From a virus: a stretch of 27,846 nucleotides of DNA. Shown piece by piece: positions 1 through 6,317 of this stretch (positions are counted from its first letter, which is position 1; each line of letters opens with the position of its first letter). Under the pieces are notes generated by a model, which did no database searches, had not been told where the DNA came from, and saw nothing but the letters and a program-made list of their open reading frames with translations. Position numbers and translations under genes: made by a program. The stretch lies in the IMG/VR virus record IMGVR_UViG_3300025890_000118, positions 1-27,846 of that record, one strand, 5' to 3'.

Positions 1-1
1 A

Positions 2-358
2 TGGTTGGAAGTTCATTCATGTTTATCAATTGAAGATGGTATGATTAGATTATTGATGTGCGAAGAACTAGCAGAAAATTGGAATGTGCCTCTGTCTTTC
101 ATGACTGGATTTGATTTTGTAATGTACAGTGAACCTGCACGTATGTATATCGTCAACAGGGGTGTCATGCCTTTACTTCAAAATGGTAAATCTACATCGC
201 ATTTACTCCGCATAGCATATGACGGGGCTTTAGCCGAAATGTGGGATATGGAAGATGTGTTAACATTACCACCTGCATACGAAAGTCTACCTGCGAGCGT
301 GATGGAAAATTTAGACTTCGGTGAAAACAACGTAGGTCATGGAGCATGGTTTGCATGA
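2..358 (+). CDS. Unknown protein, probably cut by the window edge
   Basis: The frame is open from the first bases to the stop at 356-358, and the only early start inside the window is a TTG at 5, so the gene very likely begins upstream. The visible part is about 118 residues, acidic, with no signal peptide, membrane segment or motif I recognise. Its stop overlaps the ATG of the next small gene at 355 (ATGA), which ties it to the downstream run of coupled genes. Function unknown. Confidence 0.6.
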   Translation, partial: WLEVHSCLSIEDGMIRLLMCEELAENWNVPLSFMTGFDFVMYSEPARMYIVNRGVMPLLQNGKSTSHLLRIAYDGALAEMWDMEDVLTLPPAYESLPASVMENLDFGENNVGHGAWFA

Positions 359-495
359 AGCGTAAACAAACACATGAGTGGAAACACAAAGTAACTGGCT
401 TGAGAAAACAATGGATTCCTCTCGATAAGATAGATGAGTATGAACAAATACAGATTATCCATGAAGATGATAGTCGTTTAATAGGAGATAAATAA
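355..495 (+). CDS. Small basic protein (46 aa), unknown
   Basis: An ATG overlapping the preceding stop (ATGA) opens 46 codons ending at TAA 493-495, and the next gene starts one base later at 497. The protein is charged. Its middle (HKVTGLRKQWIPLDKIDEYE) resembles that of the small protein at 2430-2564 (RHKKTGEIVTSVPLTQINNY), so the two may belong to one mini-family with a strand-turn-strand-helix pattern. The tight packing supports a real gene. Function unknown. Confidence 0.55.
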   Translation: MKRKQTHEWKHKVTGLRKQWIPLDKIDEYEQIQIIHEDDSRLIGDK

Positions 496-496
496 G

Positions 497-997
497 ATGA
501 GTATATTTGCAACATGTACAAAATGTGGTACACAATTTAGAAAGTTTTCTATGAAGACAGTGGGTGGCTATTGTTTCAAATGTAAAAAGGGAGTTGGAGG
601 TGACAGTAGAAAAAAGAATAATGTTTATCTTAAGCCTCCTAAAGTGTTAAAGAGTAATGAAGAATTAGATATGGAACATCTACGTGAAGAATTTGAAAAG
701 TTAAAACATGTAGTCCATTCTATTGTACCTGAAGATGCTATAACACAAACTATTGATTTAGTTACAAATAATTTAAGAGAAGACATTGATAAGTTTGTTG
801 AGAAAAGTGTTAAGAAAGAACGTGAGAAATATATGAGAAGTTTATCATTATTAAATACACGTCAGTTAAGACTAGAAATTCATGTATCTGAAATGTTAGA
901 TGGCATTTTAGACGAATTGGTTATACATAAAGGTAGTAAAGTAAATTTTAAGCAAAATAAATACAAAGAAATTGTAGAAAGGAGGAAAGGAAAATGA
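497..997 (+). CDS. Zinc-ribbon plus coiled-coil protein, unknown
   Basis: This 166-aa protein has an N-terminal CxxC pair at C7/C10 and a second at C26/C29, consistent with a small zinc ribbon. A long charged, probably helical region follows (about residues 55-115), and the C-terminus is basic. That pattern suggests a nucleic-acid or protein-binding adaptor, which is inference only. A GGAG at 484-487 precedes the ATG. The end overlaps the next ATG at 994 (ATGA), so translation is probably coupled. Confidence 0.7.
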   Translation: MSIFATCTKCGTQFRKFSMKTVGGYCFKCKKGVGGDSRKKNNVYLKPPKVLKSNEELDMEHLREEFEKLKHVVHSIVPEDAITQTIDLVTNNLREDIDKFVEKSVKKEREKYMRSLSLLNTRQLRLEIHVSEMLDGILDELVIHKGSKVNFKQNKYKEIVERRKGK

Positions 998-1263
998 AGA
1001 AAATATGTAACAGGGCTGAAGAGGCGATAATAAAGTATGCGAATGAACACACACCATGTACGGTGTTAGAAATTTTTGAAGGTGCAACGTTGAAGAGTGG
1101 TAAGTTGTTGAGACTTAGCAATCATTCAATTAACAAGTATAGAATTAGTCACCTATTGAAAAGAAGAAGCGAGTTTAGAGTAGATGATACAATAAAACTT
1201 CACACTTCAAGATACGGTATCAACAGAAAAAGTAACGTTGACGTGTGGGTGAAAGTAAAATGA
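994..1263 (+). CDS. Small basic protein, possible winged-helix DNA-binding
   Basis: This 89-aa protein starts at an ATG overlapping the previous stop, with the strong AGGAGG-type site at the end of the upstream gene. It is basic and has a helix (RAEEAIIKYANEH), a short hydrophobic stretch, then a candidate recognition helix (SINKYRISHLLKRR) followed by strand-like segments (FRVDDTIKLH). That order fits a winged-helix domain. I cannot name a family, so DNA binding is a weak inference. The stop overlaps the next ATG at 1260. Confidence 0.6.
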   Translation: MKKICNRAEEAIIKYANEHTPCTVLEIFEGATLKSGKLLRLSNHSINKYRISHLLKRRSEFRVDDTIKLHTSRYGINRKSNVDVWVKVK

Positions 1264-1598
1264 AAAAGAAAGGTAAAACTCATATGAGCGTAGATGATAT
1301 GATGACGGATGTTGGCTATGCAAAATATAATTCAGATGAAAATATTGACATTGTGTATAGTACGTTCAGGGGTAATTTTAGAGGTGAGATGGAACTAATT
1401 GAAGTTTACATGATGACTGAAGATAATTCCAAGTGTCCTAGTTGTGGTGAAGAAAATACAAAAAGTGCATCAATGATTACTAATTTAGGTAAAATATTCG
1501 CATGTAAAAGTTGTAAGTTGTTTACTTTGGATAGATTAGAAGAAGAACAGTATATAAAAGAACAGAATAAAAAATTAATTAAGATGGAGGAAGAGTAA
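1260..1598 (+). CDS. Zinc-ribbon protein, unknown
   Basis: I chose the ATG at 1260 because it overlaps the preceding stop as ATGA; an upstream in-frame GTG at 1245 would overlap the previous gene more deeply. The protein has 112 residues, with cysteine pairs at C59/C62 (CPSC) and C82/C85 (CKSC), a classic zinc-ribbon spacing. The C-terminus ends KMEEE, where the Glu codons also form the GGAGG site for the next gene. The last 33 coding bases recur downstream at 1924-1956, and a TATA-like element lies inside the gene at 1551-1560. Confidence 0.7.
   Translation: MKKKGKTHMSVDDMMTDVGYAKYNSDENIDIVYSTFRGNFRGEMELIEVYMMTEDNSKCPSCGEENTKSASMITNLGKIFACKSCKLFTLDRLEEEQYIKEQNKKLIKMEEE
1551..1560 (+). promoter_or_regulatory. 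Candidate TATA box inside the upstream gene
   Basis: TATATAAAAG lies in a 19-base stretch (1546-1564) identical to 7943-7961, where it fronts the clamp-loader gene. About 25 bases downstream is 1580, giving a leader of roughly 20 bases that would carry the GGAGG site before the ATG at 1599. Here the stretch is also coding (EQYIKEQ), so the match could be partly chance. Confidence 0.4.
1562..1594. repeat. 33-bp direct repeat, copy 1
   Basis: This copy is at the 3' end of the 1260-1598 gene. It is identical to 1924-1956 and carries the GGAGG ribosome-binding site. Both copies are read in the same frame (QNKKLIKMEEE) and both are followed by a stop. The copies are offset by 362 bases and bracket the ribbon-helix-helix-like gene and the nuclease fragment. 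Confidence 0.9.
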
Positions 1599-1802
1599 AT
1601 GCCAAAACGTAGTGTTCACATACGAAATGAAAATCTAAAGAAGTGGGAGGCTATTTCTGAAAAAAGCGTATGGATTAACAATATTTTATCATCATGGTCA
1701 ATAAAAGACCTTGAGAGACTAAAAACGGAAAACCCTTATTCAAAACTTGAAAGAAGAGTGGCTAAATTAGAGGAACTACTGGATAAGGAGGATAAAATAT
1801 GA
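1599..1802 (+). CDS. Small ribbon-helix-helix-like protein
   Basis: This 67-aa protein starts directly after the previous stop with GGAGG 11 bases upstream. The N-terminus reads RSVHIRNENLKKWEAI, a short strand followed by a helix, then a second helix (VWINNILSSW). That order is typical of ribbon-helix-helix DNA-binding proteins, and a coiled-coil tail follows (LERRVAKLEELLDKEDK). A repressor or antitoxin-like role is possible but not shown; no toxin partner is visible. The stop overlaps the next ATG at 1799. Confidence 0.6.
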   Translation: MPKRSVHIRNENLKKWEAISEKSVWINNILSSWSIKDLERLKTENPYSKLERRVAKLEELLDKEDKI

Positions 1803-1960
1803 GTAAGAGGATAAGTAAGTCATCTTTGGCTACATACGCGTTTTGTCCATATCAATACAAGTTAAGTTACATACATCGTTTACCTAGTATAGAATCAGAG
1901 GCTATGGTAAAAGGAACTAATGTACAGAATAAAAAATTAATTAAGATGGAGGAAGAATAA
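1799..1960 (+). pseudogene. Truncated Cas4/RecB-like nuclease fragment
   Basis: An ATG overlapping the previous stop, with AAGGAGG at 1785-1791, opens a 53-codon ORF. Residues 4-42 match residues 41-79 of the full nuclease at 15871-16836 at 21 of 39 positions without gaps, including KSSL, CPYQY and KGTNV. The match stops exactly where the nuclease has the His of its GTNVH motif. From there the ORF is the copied tail of the 1260-1598 gene (QNKKLIKMEEE). The GxxDR and ExK catalytic motifs and the C-terminal cysteines are absent, so it cannot be an active nuclease. It is still translatable, and a small regulatory or iron-binding remnant cannot be excluded. Confidence 0.8.
1924..1956. repeat. 33-bp direct repeat, copy 2
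   Basis: Identical to 1562-1594. It forms the 3' end of the truncated nuclease ORF and supplies the ribosome-binding site for the gene at 1962. The join with the nuclease part falls within the bases GTACA. Confidence 0.9.
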
Positions 1961-1961
1961 T

Positions 1962-2186
1962 ATGAGTAAAGGGGTTGAAAAAACGAATAAACTACAACCA
2001 TGTTTAATATGTGGAATAGAAATGATTGTTGGAGATAAACCTAATTTTTGTCTCTTCCATCCAAAAGATAGATATGAAGGACATTTAGAAATAGTTGCAA
2101 TGTATAAAAATATGACAGAATGGGAACAAAGTGTTCTGATAAGAATGTTAGAAGAAATAGAACAAAGTTTGGAGGTATTAGAATGA
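1962..2186 (+). CDS. Small zinc-finger-like protein, unknown
   Basis: This 74-aa protein begins with ATG one base after the preceding stop. It has CLIC at C14/C17, then C30 and H33 (FCLFH) and H41, a plausible CCCH zinc site. The C-terminal half is an acidic helix (WEQSVLIRMLEEIEQSLEVL). Before the repeat-mediated rearrangement upstream, this gene probably followed the intact 1260-1598 type gene directly. Function unknown. Confidence 0.6.
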   Translation: MSKGVEKTNKLQPCLICGIEMIVGDKPNFCLFHPKDRYEGHLEIVAMYKNMTEWEQSVLIRMLEEIEQSLEVLE

Positions 2187-2464
2187 CTGAAATTTGGAGA
2201 GATGTATCTTTTGAAGGTAAATGGAAAAACGGTAAAGGTCATGTTGTTCTAAGCCAAATCGAATATTACAATAGGCAATGGATAGACTTGAGAATCATGA
2301 ATGTCCAAAGACCCGTTGGTGAATCCCAACATACAAGACATGGTGTAAGGCTTACACTAGAACAAGCGGAGATGCTTCTTCCGCAACTACAAGAAGCGAT
2401 TATAAAAGGAAAAGAAGAGAGTGAAAAAAATGAAAGAAGAAATAATGAAAATGATAGAAGATAA
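2183..2464 (+). CDS. PC4-like single-stranded-DNA-binding domain protein
   Basis: The ATG at 2183 overlaps the previous stop (ATGA) and has GGAGG at 2171-2175; an earlier in-frame ATG at 2120 lies inside the upstream gene and is unlikely. The 93-aa protein has the strand-rich then helical order of the PC4/Sub1 fold: a strand around GHVVLSQIEYY, then WIDLRIMNV, then a GVRLTLEQAEMLLPQLQEAI helix. The last resembles the 'G-sLtleqw-l--l---I' end of PC4 domains. If correct, it would bind single-stranded DNA during transcription or replication. The tail is highly charged. This is pattern recognition only. Confidence 0.5.
   Translation: MTEIWRDVSFEGKWKNGKGHVVLSQIEYYNRQWIDLRIMNVQRPVGESQHTRHGVRLTLEQAEMLLPQLQEAIIKGKEESEKNERRNNENDRR
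2424..2450. repeat. 27-bp A-rich direct repeat, copy 1
   Basis: Seven As plus the start of an MKEEIMK reading frame, identical to 3399-3425. Together the copies bracket the small gene at 2430 and the GC-rich gene at 2561. A third, shorter match of 19 bases lies at 9053-9071. The sequence is purine-rich and low in complexity, which weakens its value as evidence. Confidence 0.7.
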
Positions 2465-2564
2465 TAGGCCCATAAAAGCCCAACAGATGAGACATAAGAA
2501 AACAGGAGAAATTGTGACTAGTGTTCCATTAACACAAATAAATAATTATGAGTTGGTCAAATGA
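2430..2564 (+). CDS. Small protein (44 aa), unknown
   Basis: The ATG at 2430 overlaps the end of the PC4-like gene by 35 bases in another frame, and the TGA at 2562-2564 overlaps the next ATG at 2561 (ATGA). The N-terminus MKEEIMK is the same as that of the protein at 3405. The middle (RHKKTGEIVTSVPLTQINNY) resembles the small protein at 355-495. Coupled start and stop positions support it. Function unknown. Confidence 0.5.
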   Translation: MKEEIMKMIEDNRPIKAQQMRHKKTGEIVTSVPLTQINNYELVK

Positions 2565-3391
2565 GAATGGAAATAAAGAATGATGATGACGGTACTACGG
2601 AAGAGATAGACATAGTGTTCATGCTAGTAAGCAGAACCAAAAAGGAGTTGGCGAATGATTGGGATGATGATACTAGGATTGTTGAAAGAGAAAAAACCTA
2701 TGTGTACACAGACATGGATGCAGCAGTACATGCTTTGGTTGAAGTCTTGAGTGATGAGGCGAATCATTACTCCGAGATGCCGGAGTATTTTCAAAGCCCA
2801 CACAAGGATGAGTGCGACTCCGCGTTCGAGTCCGAGGCGGGAAGAGATGATGTGGAACGATTGGAAGCGGCATTGTATAAGCAGCACCTGCTTGGTCGTG
2901 GCGAGGACGAGCCTGACATCATAGCACTGTGGAAGGAACAGCAAGAGAACGATGGTTGGGACAGAGAGGCAAGTGAGTCATACCGTGAGTTCATGACTAT
3001 ACTGAAGGAATGTGATGTTGGTATCACATCTGAGCAAGTCATTGAGAATGCGAGAGCCTTGTTGAACAATTTGATATCCGATACCGACTGGACAGTCACG
3101 CTGAGTAGAGAGAACAAGGTTCGCACAGTGAGTGAGCCACACCAACGGTATTTCTATAAGGCCACGGTTCAATTGAAGGTAGCGAGAAGTATTACTAAGA
3201 CGATGCTCAATTGGGATATGCATACGGACATGACAAAGAGTTGGAGACATAGTCAGACTAAGGAAGGCAAGAGAGAGAAAGCAGAGCGAGATGAAAGACA
3301 CCGTGACATGATGACCTACATGGGAGAGAGTGGGCTGACATCATACTCAGTAAGTGATAACGGTACATACTCCATGTGGAGAGGCGAATAA
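2561..3391 (+). CDS. Acidic protein of unknown function, atypical base composition
   Basis: This 276-aa protein starts at an ATG overlapping the previous stop; M3 is an alternative. It is very hydrophilic, with many Asp/Glu and a charged helical C-terminal part (KEGKREKAERDERHRDMM). No signal peptide, membrane segment or catalytic motif is seen. A 60-base sample (2761-2820) is about 48% GC against about 30% in a typical neighbour (5221-5280), and GAG and other G/C-ending codons are common. With the direct repeats on either side this suggests recent acquisition. Function unknown. Confidence 0.7.
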   Translation: MRMEIKNDDDGTTEEIDIVFMLVSRTKKELANDWDDDTRIVEREKTYVYTDMDAAVHALVEVLSDEANHYSEMPEYFQSPHKDECDSAFESEAGRDDVERLEAALYKQHLLGRGEDEPDIIALWKEQQENDGWDREASESYREFMTILKECDVGITSEQVIENARALLNNLISDTDWTVTLSRENKVRTVSEPHQRYFYKATVQLKVARSITKTMLNWDMHTDMTKSWRHSQTKEGKREKAERDERHRDMMTYMGESGLTSYSVSDNGTYSMWRGE

Positions 3392-3398
3392 AGGAGGA

Positions 3399-3425
3399 AA
3401 AAAAATGAAAGAAGAAATAATGAAA
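3399..3425. repeat. 27-bp A-rich direct repeat, copy 2
   Basis: Identical to 2424-2450. It covers the spacer and first codons (MKEEIMK) of the gene at 3405. Confidence 0.7.
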
Positions 3426-3977
3426 CAAGAATGGACTGATGGAGTAGCAAAAATACTGAAAAGTGTGGCTACACCCATCCTTAAAATGGAGAAAGAACGA
3501 CATGATAACAATGAGGATTACTATGCAGACCCTCAAGTCTACATACAAGATTTGGTGACGGGTGCATCTGTAATGATAACAACTGATGTACTTAAAACGA
3601 CAGGAAAAACAAATGGTCGTGGTTATAGAAGTTGCAGTGCAGTTACACAAAGAATGACTTCTAAACTACCTACTAAGAAAATAGTGGGCAGACTGGTCAG
3701 TATGATGGTACGAAACTTTGTGCCTAAAGATGCTAGTCCTGAAGTGTACAGTACAATGGTTGCTAAGTTTATTGAAGATACTGCTAAGGAAATCACTAAC
3801 GAAAGTAAGTGGTCGCCTGACGATGCAAAGTATGCTGATGCAGTTAACAAAGCGATTAGTGATTTGTTAGAACATACTGTATCTACTAGGGCTGGTGATA
3901 CACTGTTGAATGTTAAAGCAGTGCCGATGAATGCGTTGGTTGAATTAACATCACCAATAAAAGAGGTGGTTGAATGA
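3405..3977 (+). CDS. Conserved-looking protein of unknown function
   Basis: I chose the ATG at 3405 because it has AGGAGG at 3392-3397; the upstream in-frame ATG at 3354 lies inside the previous gene. The protein has 190 residues and mixed composition, with a helical middle (KKIVGRLVSMMVRNFVP) and no motif I recognise. Base composition is back to the AT-rich local norm. The stop overlaps the next ATG at 3974. Function unknown. Confidence 0.7.
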   Translation: MKEEIMKQEWTDGVAKILKSVATPILKMEKERHDNNEDYYADPQVYIQDLVTGASVMITTDVLKTTGKTNGRGYRSCSAVTQRMTSKLPTKKIVGRLVSMMVRNFVPKDASPEVYSTMVAKFIEDTAKEITNESKWSPDDAKYADAVNKAISDLLEHTVSTRAGDTLLNVKAVPMNALVELTSPIKEVVE

Positions 3978-4081
3978 ATAACGGAAAATACATAAAACAT
4001 GAAAGTGCAATTGAAAGAAAACTGGATAAGATAATCGAGTTGCTTGAGAAACAGAATAAGTTATTGGAGTTGATTGAATGA
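3974..4081 (+). CDS. Very small coiled-coil protein (35 aa)
   Basis: Both its start (3974) and stop (4079-4081) overlap neighbouring genes as ATGA. The peptide has a heptad-like helix (IERKLDKIIELLEKQNKLL) spanning most of its length and would form a short coiled coil. It may be a subunit or bridging peptide. Function unknown; the double overlap is the main evidence. Confidence 0.5.
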   Translation: MNNGKYIKHESAIERKLDKIIELLEKQNKLLELIE

Positions 4082-4095
4082 TTGACACAGACAAA
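4076..4095. repeat. 20-bp direct repeat, copy 1, at a gene start
   Basis: Identical to 4633-4652. Both copies cover the start codon and the first residues, MIDTDK, of two otherwise unrelated proteins. They flank the GC-rich gene 4078-4638. Confidence 0.85.
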
Positions 4096-4638
4096 GAGAC
4101 ACACATGGATTACGAGGGCTACAAGTTCTACGTGGGAGACCCATGCTACGTGATTGCTGAAAGTAGATGGAGCGAGTTCTGTGACCAGTTGTTTACCCTT
4201 AAGGGATACAAGAAACACGAGGACTACTACGGCACAATCAAGTGGGAAGTAAACGGTCAAACGTACGATGTCGAGTGTCACGCATCACCCAATGGTGATA
4301 ACACGTGGGACTTCCACTTGGAAGATGACTCAGGCACTAAGGTGTCCTTACCTGTTGACGCAGGTATGTTGGCAATCGTGCCTGTGGAGTGTGTGTGTCC
4401 TGAAAAGATGTCAGGTTATGGTAGCATCACTAGCCTAGGTGCGGTGTTCAACACAGAGCCAAATCTGGAGACAACCAATCACAGTTGTGGTTGGGTCGAA
4501 CTCAACGGAGTCAGGGACAGGCAGTACACAGACAACTTGTGTGATGAGTGTGAAAACCATGACTTCAACCTTGAGTATTGTGAACACTACGGTGCTAAAG
4601 TTTGTTGGGGATGCTGGCAGGAGGATGAGGAAGAATGA
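4078..4638 (+). CDS. Virus protein with VGDPCYV domain and zinc-binding tail
   Basis: This 186-aa protein starts at an ATG overlapping the preceding stop. Residues 15-110 resemble a domain common in phage genomes, with FYVGDPCYVI near the start, W31/C35 following, and DAGMLAIVPVE near its end; I know of no assigned function. The C-terminus adds C155, C158, C168, C176 and C179 plus histidines, a probable zinc-binding module. A 60-base sample (4081-4140) is about 47% GC, well above neighbouring genes, with many C/G-ending codons. Flanking 20-bp repeats at both gene starts suggest insertion as a cassette. Confidence 0.7.
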   Translation: MIDTDKETHMDYEGYKFYVGDPCYVIAESRWSEFCDQLFTLKGYKKHEDYYGTIKWEVNGQTYDVECHASPNGDNTWDFHLEDDSGTKVSLPVDAGMLAIVPVECVCPEKMSGYGSITSLGAVFNTEPNLETTNHSCGWVELNGVRDRQYTDNLCDECENHDFNLEYCEHYGAKVCWGCWQEDEEE

Positions 4639-4652
4639 TTGACACAGACAAA
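4633..4652. repeat. 20-bp direct repeat, copy 2, at a gene start
   Basis: Identical to 4076-4095, 557 bases downstream. It spans the start of the gene at 4635. Confidence 0.85.
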
Positions 4653-4949
4653 TACGATTTAGGACACGCGGTAGGTAAGTGGAGAGTAAGAGTTCGTAAG
4701 GGAACATTTACTGTGAAAGATTGTCTTGGAGATGAAGTGGCCGCAGTGAATGATTATGCCGACGCACAACTCATAGCAGACGCACCACTTATCCTAGCGG
4801 ATTACAAGCGGTTACAAGAAAGGTTAGATTGGATTCTTGGTGATGAAGAACTAGCGGGTTATGTATGGGAGAAGGAAGTTGCATACATGGAACATGAAGG
4901 TGTAAGGCTACCTTGGATTAGTGCAGATGAATGGGGCGAAGAAGAATGA
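4635..4949 (+). CDS. Phage-type small protein with LIADAP motif
   Basis: This 104-aa protein starts at an ATGA overlap. Residues 30-62 (NDYADAQLIADAPLILADYK) match the pattern 'A-A-LIA-AP-LL--L' seen in many small phage hypothetical proteins of unknown role. The N-terminal part is strand-rich and the C-terminus acidic, ending GEEE. The sequence returns to AT-rich composition after the GC-rich neighbour. Function unknown. Confidence 0.7.
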   Translation: MIDTDKYDLGHAVGKWRVRVRKGTFTVKDCLGDEVAAVNDYADAQLIADAPLILADYKRLQERLDWILGDEELAGYVWEKEVAYMEHEGVRLPWISADEWGEEE

Positions 4950-5206
4950 ACGACCATCAATATGTAATACATTTATGGGAAAAGATACCCGAAGATTTTG
5001 ATGATAAGGAAGATAAAATCCAAGAGTTTGAGTCTGATAGAGAAATTACTCTACATGGAAGCAGCCTTCCTGAAGCGGTTAAACTGTTTGAAGATGTTAG
5101 TTTGACAGATATATGTTGTAAGATTTTACTTCGTTACAATGACGACCCTTATGACCATCGTTGTATTCCTGATGTGTTAATGAGTGAATGGGGTGATGTA
5201 GAATGA
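4946..5206 (+). CDS. Small acidic protein, unknown
   Basis: The ATG at 4946 overlaps the previous stop (ATGA); an in-frame ATG at 4931 is less likely. The protein has 86 acidic residues with no recognisable motif, and two adjacent Cys (ICCKIL) without a zinc-site pattern. It is part of the coupled run 4635-6317. Function unknown. Confidence 0.6.
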   Translation: MNDHQYVIHLWEKIPEDFDDKEDKIQEFESDREITLHGSSLPEAVKLFEDVSLTDICCKILLRYNDDPYDHRCIPDVLMSEWGDVE

Positions 5207-5412
5207 TTGATAAGAAACACTTTGATAGTTTGAAACTACTTGAGACTGAATTACAAGTAGCGATTTTGAAATATGAAAGGGATGATGAATTGCAGTCAAT
5301 AATTTACAAATATAAATGTACGTTAATTGAAGATTTGAAAGAAGCATTAGAACATATTTCAAGAGCGATAGATATAATGATTGGTTTGTTATTGGAGTGG
5401 GATGAAGAATGA
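5203..5412 (+). CDS. Small helical protein, unknown
   Basis: This 69-aa ORF has ATGA overlaps at both ends. It is predicted almost entirely helical, with a hydrophobic C-terminal stretch (ISRAIDIMIGLLLEW) too short and charged at its edges to be a clear membrane segment. Function unknown. Confidence 0.6.
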   Translation: MIDKKHFDSLKLLETELQVAILKYERDDELQSIIYKYKCTLIEDLKEALEHISRAIDIMIGLLLEWDEE

Positions 5413-5633
5413 AGATAGACTTAAGCGAAACAAAACCTGTGTATGAATTACACATTTGGTATGATAAAACAGAACCACCATTAGGTGAGTTTGATGACTT
5501 TGAAAAGTTTGATGATAAAGACAAGGCGTTAGAAGCATATCACAAATTAGATTGTGCATACAAAATACTCATGGAATATGCTGGTAATGACGGTGATGTG
5601 CTGTTAGAATACAGTAGAGGTGATGATGAATGA
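5409..5633 (+). CDS. Small acidic protein, unknown
   Basis: This 74-aa protein sits between two ATGA overlaps. It is strongly acidic, with about a third Asp/Glu (EFDDFEKFDDKDK). A DNA-mimic role is a possibility suggested only by charge. Function unknown. Confidence 0.6.
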   Translation: MKIDLSETKPVYELHIWYDKTEPPLGEFDDFEKFDDKDKALEAYHKLDCAYKILMEYAGNDGDVLLEYSRGDDE

Positions 5634-5818
5634 GTGTGGATTATAGAATGCGAAGAATTAGAAATATCATCAAGGGATATGACAAAAAGGAAGTCGCAAA
5701 TATCGGTGATTTAGTAGCGGCCTTCGATGCAATAAAGGCAGAAGTTGCTATCTATGAAGCATACAGTCGATTAGAAGCAATAGATGGGTTGAGGAAGAAA
5801 AAGGAGATGGTTGAATGA
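5630..5818 (+). CDS. Small helical protein, unknown
   Basis: This 62-aa protein has overlapping start and stop. The N-terminus is basic (MRRIRNIIKGYDKKE) and is followed by an Ala-rich helix (AAFDAIKAEVAIYEAYSRLE). No known motif. Function unknown. Confidence 0.6.
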   Translation: MSVDYRMRRIRNIIKGYDKKEVANIGDLVAAFDAIKAEVAIYEAYSRLEAIDGLRKKKEMVE

Positions 5819-5913
5819 GAAACAATCTACTATGCAGATGGTGCAAGGCTGACGTTCATTGGGGTCACGATAGAAAAAGAAAGTGTCCTAACTGTAAGGG
5901 GGTTAACCAATGA
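5815..5913 (+). CDS. Mini zinc-ribbon peptide (32 aa)
   Basis: An ATGA overlap at each end frames a 32-codon ORF with CRWC (C7/C10) and CPNC (C24/C27), an almost minimal zinc ribbon with basic residues between. Such peptides usually bind nucleic acid or protein; which applies here is unknown. The cysteine spacing makes chance coding unlikely. Confidence 0.65.
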   Translation: MRNNLLCRWCKADVHWGHDRKRKCPNCKGVNQ

Positions 5914-6317
5914 ATGATGACATTGCAGTTGGTATGTTTCTGAGAGAGGTTAGATTTCATACTTGGATGGAAAAGAGAGTTGATAGTAAACTCGGTTTCA
6001 GAATAAGACAAAGGATAACAATGCCGGAAGACACACTAATACCGTTAAATGAAGTACGCTTTATGGGTATGAAATGGAAGAAGAGTTTTAACAGAAATAT
6101 AGATTTGATGAAAATATGTTATTATATACAAAATTACATAGATGATAAAGTCACAGAAAAAGTTCTGAAAGATGCCATGAACTATGTTACATTCACAAGG
6201 GTTCTTGTTAATCCATTTGACATGAATAAAGCGAAGACAACAGACCCAAATGCTGCTTTAATGGCTTGGGAAGATGCAACATATGGATTTACAGCGAAGG
6301 TTATTGAGTATGAATGA
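5910..6317 (+). CDS. Unknown protein (135 aa)
   Basis: It starts at an ATGA overlap. The protein is basic in its first half (RFHTWMEKRVDSKLGFRIRQ) and helical later, with no motif I recognise. It overlaps the next ATG at 6310 by eight bases. Function unknown. Confidence 0.65.
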   Translation: MNDDIAVGMFLREVRFHTWMEKRVDSKLGFRIRQRITMPEDTLIPLNEVRFMGMKWKKSFNRNIDLMKICYYIQNYIDDKVTEKVLKDAMNYVTFTRVLVNPFDMNKAKTTDPNAALMAWEDATYGFTAKVIEYE

